A DNA stretch of 8,880 nt from Pseudomonadota bacterium (lineage in GTDB: Bacteria; Pseudomonadota; Alphaproteobacteria; Rhizobiales; Rhizobiaceae). Positions 5,593-8,880 of this stretch are shown here, piece after piece. Under the pieces are notes generated by a model. The model searched no databases. It was not told the origin of the DNA and saw nothing but the letters and a program-made list of their open reading frames with translations. The position numbers were made by a program, and so were the translations under genes. The DNA lies in assembly GCA_023387715.1 (NCBI GenBank), contig JAEWHQ010000320.1:1-8880 (forward strand), in the 5' to 3' direction. How positions within the stretch are numbered: position 1 is the stretch's first letter; every line of letters begins with the position of its first letter.

Positions 5593-5618
5593 GGTAAAAA
5601 AACGATAACAAAGCTAAA

Positions 5619-5646
5619 TTGCGTATTTTCAAAATTAAACTATAAG
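5619..5646 (+). promoter_or_regulatory. Likely promoter of the 128-aa membrane protein gene
   Basis: TTGCGT (5619-5624) and TATAAG (5641-5646) are spaced by 16 bases. The -10 matches 5 of 6 and the -35 matches 3 of 6, which fits an activator-dependent promoter. Transcription would start near 5653, about 20 bases before the ATG. Confidence 0.45.
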
Positions 5647-5673
5647 GCGCCCTTGAAATTATAAGGACGTATT

Positions 5674-6060
5674 ATGCAAAAAGACAATTCCTCTCGCTCT
5701 AACTCCCTATTGCTCCTCGCTGGCGCTGTTGCTCTGGCTGCTGGGCTATACTTACATTTTATGGCTGGCGGAGTTTCATCCGCAGATCAGCTGCGCTGTG
5801 AAAATAACGTAAAATCAGTATACAATAACAGTCAGGAAGCTTTAACGACGCTGCTGCCAAAATGTAGCGAACCAGGCATGGTCGCAATGATGGACGCCCA
5901 AGCAAATAATTCAAGCGCCGCAGCAGCTGCACAAGCCATTTCATCAGCCAATAGCTCAGATATCGGCTCCAACGCCCTCAGCTTTGGCCTTATCGGTATT
6001 GGCATCGGTTTACTTGGTGGTGGTCTGGCGCGCGCTCTGCGCTCACGCAAATCGCAATAA
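5674..6060 (+). CDS. Membrane protein of unknown function with two helices and a periplasmic loop (128 aa)
   Basis: No known family was recognised. The product has a short polar, net-positive N-terminus, a first hydrophobic helix at about 11-30 (SLLLLAGAVALAAGLYLHFM), a ~70-residue soluble loop rich in Ser, Asn and Ala, a glycine-rich second helix at about 101-120 (LIGIGIGLLGGGLARAL) and a basic tail ending RSRKSQ. The charges predict both ends in the cytoplasm and the loop in the periplasm. The loop carries two cysteines, C42 and C64, able to form a disulfide there. AAGGA at 5663-5667 lies six bases before the ATG. A strong terminator follows, so it is a single-gene unit. The unusual inverted repeats upstream suggest tight regulation. 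Confidence 0.8.
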   Translation: MQKDNSSRSNSLLLLAGAVALAAGLYLHFMAGGVSSADQLRCENNVKSVYNNSQEALTTLLPKCSEPGMVAMMDAQANNSSAAAAAQAISSANSSDIGSNALSFGLIGIGIGLLGGGLARALRSRKSQ

Positions 6061-6080
6061 TAAGCATACCTCATCAGCTA

Positions 6081-6120
6081 AACAAAAAGGCCGGAGCACC
6101 ATTACTCCGGCCTTTTTGTT
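6081..6120 (+). terminator. Rho-independent terminator after the 128-aa gene
   Basis: A perfect 16-bp inverted repeat: AACAAAAAGGCCGGAG (6081-6096) with its complement at 6105-6120, around an 8-base loop. The GC core GGCCGGAG is followed by TTTTTGTT. It is symmetrical and could act on both strands. Its AACAAAAAGGCCGG edge is nearly identical to that of the terminator at 4776-4814. Confidence 0.93.
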
Positions 6121-6270
6121 ATGACCAAACAACTTCGCCCTTAAGCAACTTCGAAATTCCTTATATTGACAAAAATTTAATTTAGAACAAAGTGAGAACG
6201 GTCAGTAATGCGAGTCGTAGTGTGAGTGTCAATTCACCGCTCAATGAATGTGTAAGAAAAAGAGAAAACA

Positions 6271-7059
6271 ATGTTAAAAGTAATAGCGCAGGATTTTATC
6301 AAACCTGAAAAAATCGATATTGTTTTGCCTCTCTACAAAGAGCTGGTTGAAAAAACCAAACTTGAGCCACTCTGCATTGCCTATGATTTATATATTGATC
6401 AAAAGGATCCAGGGCACTTTATTTTCATTGAAGAATGGCCAGACAGAAACGCTTTGGATATTCATTGCGCTTCCGAACATTTTACCCGCCTTGTGCCACT
6501 CATTAATGAACATCAACGGCAAGACCCTAGTTTTATTCTCATGGATGGCTTTTCAATACTCATGGCAACAGCCCCCGCTCAGGGAGAAATAACCATACGT
6601 GCAGCTCAAACTGAAGATGCACAGGCGTTCAGCTCCATACTAACAGCAATCATTACAAAAACAGGCCGCACACGCCCGCATGATGTGGATTTTGTGCTCG
6701 CTAACTACATAAATAACCCATCCGATATTTTATGCAGTGTTGGAGTCGATGCCAGTGGTGAGATTCTTGGATTCCAGTCACTTATCCATACAACTGAAGG
6801 AAACATCTTTAACGTTCCTGTCGATTGGGCGATTATTGGCACACATATCAACCCAAAAGCGCACCGCAGAGGTGTAGGTAAGGCTCTTTTTGCCAGCAGC
6901 AAAGCTGCAGCGAAACAAGCCAATATAAAGCACATTGATGCATATATTAGAGCAGATAATTTGCAAGCTCTGCATTACTATGGATCTGTGGGATTTATAA
7001 CCTATCGCGAACCTGATGGCATCATACAAAAAGTTTATAACGTCGAACCAGATCTATAG
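6271..7059 (+). CDS. Fusion of an ABM (YgiN-like monooxygenase) domain and a GNAT acetyltransferase
   Basis: The 262-aa protein has two domains in one frame. Residues 1-97 are an ABM dimeric alpha-beta barrel domain: MLKVIAQDFIKPEKID, YDLYIDQKDPGHFIFIEEW (38-56) and ALDIHCASEHF (61-71), the pattern of small YgiN-type quinone or polyketide monooxygenases that need no cofactor. Residues 106-262 are a GNAT fold: ITIRAAQTEDAQAF at the start, the acetyl-CoA loop HRRGVGKAL (198-206) after a THINP strand, and the C-terminal DNLQALHYYGSVGF (229-242). A joint task such as modifying a small or toxic compound is inference only. The ribosome site is weak (AGAG, six bases before the ATG). A perfect TTGACA at 6166-6171 has no clear -10. 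No terminator separates it from the next gene. Confidence 0.88.
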   Translation: MLKVIAQDFIKPEKIDIVLPLYKELVEKTKLEPLCIAYDLYIDQKDPGHFIFIEEWPDRNALDIHCASEHFTRLVPLINEHQRQDPSFILMDGFSILMATAPAQGEITIRAAQTEDAQAFSSILTAIITKTGRTRPHDVDFVLANYINNPSDILCSVGVDASGEILGFQSLIHTTEGNIFNVPVDWAIIGTHINPKAHRRGVGKALFASSKAAAKQANIKHIDAYIRADNLQALHYYGSVGFITYREPDGIIQKVYNVEPDL

Positions 7060-7159
7060 ACTGAGTGCTGCTCATCGCATCAGCCAAGCTCAGGCGTAAC
7101 GCATGCAACTATGTGCAAGAACTCTGTTTTTGTTTTTTTCAGATACCAAGCGGGCTAAA

Positions 7160-8086
7160 ATGCGTCTCATTCTAACTACTATTTTTCTCTCCCTCACCGT
7201 CACCACTGCACTTGCGCAAACAACCGCTCCTGAGGTCGATAAAACAACATTCAACCAGTGTGAAGATTTTCTAAAAAATGTAAGCTTTTTCAATCCTGAC
7301 AAGGATTATGCTGTTCGGGACATTCCCGAGGGGTGCATTATTTCAAATAGTATTTACAACACTTCGAGCTTCATGGGCTGGTCAATTGAAAGAGCCATTG
7401 TCGAAGCTGACCGCCTTCAAGACTATTTATCTGATACGCGTGATTTGAATAAACATTTGCCGCAATGGGGACGCATCGCCATAGACGGTGTGCGGATAAA
7501 ACTGCAGAGTGGCAGCAGAATTCCAGATTACATCACCTCAATTCAACAATGGCCAATGGATGCCTCAGCCTCCTATCGGTTTAACCCAGAAAGCGGTTAT
7601 CTGCATATTCAGAATGCGGAAATCAGCAGTACAAAACTAGGCAAGGCTTCAATTTCTGCCGAAATCAATCTGCCTGTTGGCTCAAGCATTACTTCCCTCA
7701 CCGATCATCCAACCGCAACAGTTTCGCATCTGCGCGTACGGCTCGATAATCAAGGCATGTGGGAGAGTTTCGCTCTGCCGGTTCTTGCCAATTACGCTGC
7801 ACTCCCCTCTGAAACCGGTGTAAGCGATCCGGAAACGGATATTGCGCGCCTGCGTGACATAGCTAGCAAAAGTGTTGAGATGCTACCTGACAGCCAGATC
7901 AACACCTCATCCCGCAAAGCCTTACTCAAATTTATTCAGGATATGCCGCATCCAACCGGTTTCTTTTCAATGGATATAGAATTTGATCCACCTTTGACCA
8001 TAGACTTGGAGTCTATCGAGCGCGGCCAACTCAGTGAGCAACAGCTAACGAGCGGAAAGATCACTGCTATCTATAGAGCGCGCTGA
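7160..8086 (+). CDS. Secreted (periplasmic) protein of unknown function
   Basis: No known family was recognised. With ATG at 7160 the 308-aa precursor has a textbook signal peptide, MRLILTTIFLSLTVTTALA, with an ALA-Q cleavage site after residue 19, so the mature protein is exported. An in-frame ATG at 7103 would add 19 residues that bury the signal, so I prefer the later start, although its ribosome site is weak (CGGG). The mature part has two cysteines, C34 and C59, that could form a disulfide. It also has alternating hydrophobic stretches such as GRIAIDGVRIKL and YLHIQNAEIS, suggesting beta-sheet, and a proline-rich stretch near 277-283 (DPPLTID). It starts 100 bases after the ABM-GNAT gene with no terminator between, so co-transcription is plausible. 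Confidence 0.8.
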   Translation: MRLILTTIFLSLTVTTALAQTTAPEVDKTTFNQCEDFLKNVSFFNPDKDYAVRDIPEGCIISNSIYNTSSFMGWSIERAIVEADRLQDYLSDTRDLNKHLPQWGRIAIDGVRIKLQSGSRIPDYITSIQQWPMDASASYRFNPESGYLHIQNAEISSTKLGKASISAEINLPVGSSITSLTDHPTATVSHLRVRLDNQGMWESFALPVLANYAALPSETGVSDPETDIARLRDIASKSVEMLPDSQINTSSRKALLKFIQDMPHPTGFFSMDIEFDPPLTIDLESIERGQLSEQQLTSGKITAIYRAR

Positions 8087-8163
8087 AATGATATTTATCG
8101 CCAGCTTAATCAGATTTTTAAATCTGTGCTAGAAAATCTCGAACAGACTTTTCGCTATTTAGC

Positions 8164-8192
8164 CGAACAACTGGCACTCAGGCTTATATAAT
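8164..8192 (+). promoter_or_regulatory. Promoter candidate of the pentapeptide-repeat gene
   Basis: A perfect TATAAT lies at 8187-8192. The hexamer 17 bases upstream, CGAACA, matches TTGACA at only 3 of 6 positions. Transcription from here would give a leader of about 125 bases before the ATG at 8326. Confidence 0.4.
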
Positions 8193-8210
8193 AGTCGCTC
8201 TCTTTTTATC

Positions 8211-8239
8211 TGGGGGCGCACTAACCTATCCAAGCCCCA
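8211..8239 (+). repeat. Stem-loop in the leader of the pentapeptide-repeat gene
   Basis: TGGGGGC (8211-8217) pairs with GCCCCA (8234-8239) with one bulged G, around a ~16-base loop. This is a GC-rich stem in an AT-rich leader, close to the predicted transcript start. No T run follows, so it is a leader structure rather than a terminator. Confidence 0.4.
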
Positions 8240-8325
8240 TACATAGCGGAGAAAAACCAGAGAATGCTTTCATCACTTTAACACGATAGCCAGTTGTTTT
8301 ATTGTAGCCTCTGGAGGTACTTAAA

Positions 8326-8703
8326 ATGAGCGAAAACCCATTTAACGGACAACAGTTAAAAGGCATTCGGTACGAACGAGCTGATATGTCCGAAGCAAAT
8401 TTCGATAGCGTAAATCTTGCCAATGCTCAGTTTTATGCGGTTTTGACTAATGTAAAATTTACTGACACTAATTTAAGTGAAGCTGTTTTTGATGATGTTT
8501 CGCTTAAAAAAGCGCGTTTTAATAATGTGAACCTATCCGGCACAACAATTAATAATGCAAACCTATCAAACTTATCGATAACCGATGTCACGTTGGCACA
8601 TACAGATATTCAGAATGCCGACTTAACCGGAATGCGAATAAACGGTATTTTTGTAACCGATCTATTCCAAGCTTATCAATTGCAGCAAAAAAACAGCTCT
8701 TAA
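8326..8703 (+). CDS. Pentapeptide-repeat protein (125 aa)
   Basis: Residues about 16-104 repeat every five residues with a Leu, Phe or Ile at the central position and Ala, Asn or Val two before it: ADMSE, ANFDS, VNLAN, AQFYA, VKFTD, TNLSE, AVFDD, VSLKK, ARFNN, VNLSG, ANLSN, ADLTG. This predicts a right-handed quadrilateral beta-helix. The C-terminal cap reads MRINGIFVTDLFQAY. Family members include DNA-gyrase protecting proteins (Qnr, MfpA) and type VI or other effectors, but most have no known role, and this short one shows nothing specific. There is no signal peptide, so it is probably cytosolic. The Shine-Dalgarno GGAGGT (8313-8318), seven bases before the ATG, is the strongest in the window and suggests high expression. 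Confidence 0.9.
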   Translation: MSENPFNGQQLKGIRYERADMSEANFDSVNLANAQFYAVLTNVKFTDTNLSEAVFDDVSLKKARFNNVNLSGTTINNANLSNLSITDVTLAHTDIQNADLTGMRINGIFVTDLFQAYQLQQKNSS

Positions 8704-8761
8704 ACCCAGTTTGCATCATAAAAATAAAGAACCACACACTCACTGGATTTCATCAATCTTC

Positions 8762-8880
8762 ATGAAAAAATATGCTCTGATCGCATGCACGGCGCTGCTA
8801 TTACTTTTGAGTACAGCATACCTGTTTACCGGTATTGAAACGCAACATCGAGAGCATAGCACCGATTATACGTTTTTCAT
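8762..8880 (+). CDS. N-terminus of an exported or membrane-anchored protein (cut by window end)
   Basis: The frame opens with MKKYALIACTALLLLLSTAYL, a basic start plus hydrophobic helix typical of a signal peptide or N-terminal anchor, and continues FTGIETQHREHSTDYTFF to the window edge without a stop. A lipobox is not clear: IAC-T occurs at residues 7-10, but it is very early and lies before the hydrophobic core. No clear Shine-Dalgarno precedes the ATG. It lies 58 bases after the pentapeptide gene on the same strand with no terminator between, so it may be co-transcribed. Function cannot be judged from 39 codons. Confidence 0.55.
   Translation, partial: MKKYALIACTALLLLLSTAYLFTGIETQHREHSTDYTFF

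Larger units (their letters stand above)
5247..5673. other. AT-rich intergenic region without a gene, rich in inverted repeats
   Basis: I see no coding frame with a plausible start, ribosome site and composition in these 427 bases. They separate two divergent genes (41-aa minus, 128-aa plus), so promoters for both should lie here. What can be seen are the palindrome at 5340-5354, the inverted repeats at 5504-5533 and 5544-5592, three GATAAC copies (5552, 5569, 5604), and a promoter-like pair at 5619-5646. ATGAAT (5417-5422) and ATTCAT (5433-5438) form a further weak inverted pair. Confidence 0.6.

Noticed and set aside
6166..6171. Perfect TTGACA upstream of the ABM-GNAT gene
   Set aside because: No hexamer resembling a -10 occurs 15 to 19 bases downstream, so I do not call a promoter.
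7103..7159. Earlier ATG for the secreted protein
   Set aside because: It would place a polar SDTKRAK segment before the signal peptide core; the start at 7160 gives an ideal signal sequence.
8111..8126. CAGATTT-TT-AAATCTG palindrome after the secreted protein gene
   Set aside because: The stem is AT-rich with a 2-base loop and no T run follows, so it is not a convincing terminator; an operator role has no further support.
8226..8423. Minus-strand 65-codon frame over the pentapeptide gene start
   Set aside because: It is a shadow of the well-supported plus-strand gene and its leader.

Overview
The window comes from an alphaproteobacterium, most likely of the order Hyphomicrobiales (Rhizobiales), near the Brucellaceae/Bartonellaceae. 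The evidence is the left-hand gene order: the first codons of sufB, a NifS/IscS-type cysteine desulfurase just upstream of it, and a divergent COG2945-type alpha/beta hydrolase. The protein sequences of the hydrolase, tyrosyl-tRNA synthetase and SufB N-terminus also read like rhizobial/Brucella orthologs. Core genes have moderate GC, while intergenic DNA and the right half are visibly AT-richer.

Left part (1-4446), mostly conserved core. On the minus strand lie the SufB start (MPAVQE) and the upstream cysteine desulfurase, forming the head of an Fe-S cluster assembly (suf) operon. A 207-bp divergent intergenic region follows, with several palindromes, one of which resembles the iron-control element bound by Irr. 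On the plus strand come the alpha/beta hydrolase, a strong terminator, a left-handed beta-helix acyltransferase, and tyrS with its own strong bidirectional terminator.

Middle part (4447-5673), gene-poor and AT-rich. It holds three minus-strand units: a 64-aa two-helix membrane protein, a candidate ~120-nt structured small RNA with its own terminator and promoter-like sequence, and a 41-aa single-pass membrane protein with a lysine-rich tail. The last 430 bp have no gene but contain an unusual cluster of inverted repeats in front of the next gene.

Right part (5674-8880), all plus strand and accessory in character. It holds a 128-aa two-helix membrane protein of unknown function, a fusion of an antibiotic-biosynthesis-monooxygenase (ABM) domain to a GNAT acetyltransferase, a secreted protein of unknown function, a small pentapeptide-repeat protein with a strong Shine-Dalgarno and a structured leader, and the start of another exported or membrane-anchored protein cut by the window edge. 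No mobile element, CRISPR array, tRNA or rRNA was seen. No multi-gene defence system is evident. The most original signals are the candidate small RNA, the two very small membrane proteins, the ABM-GNAT fusion and the palindrome clusters.
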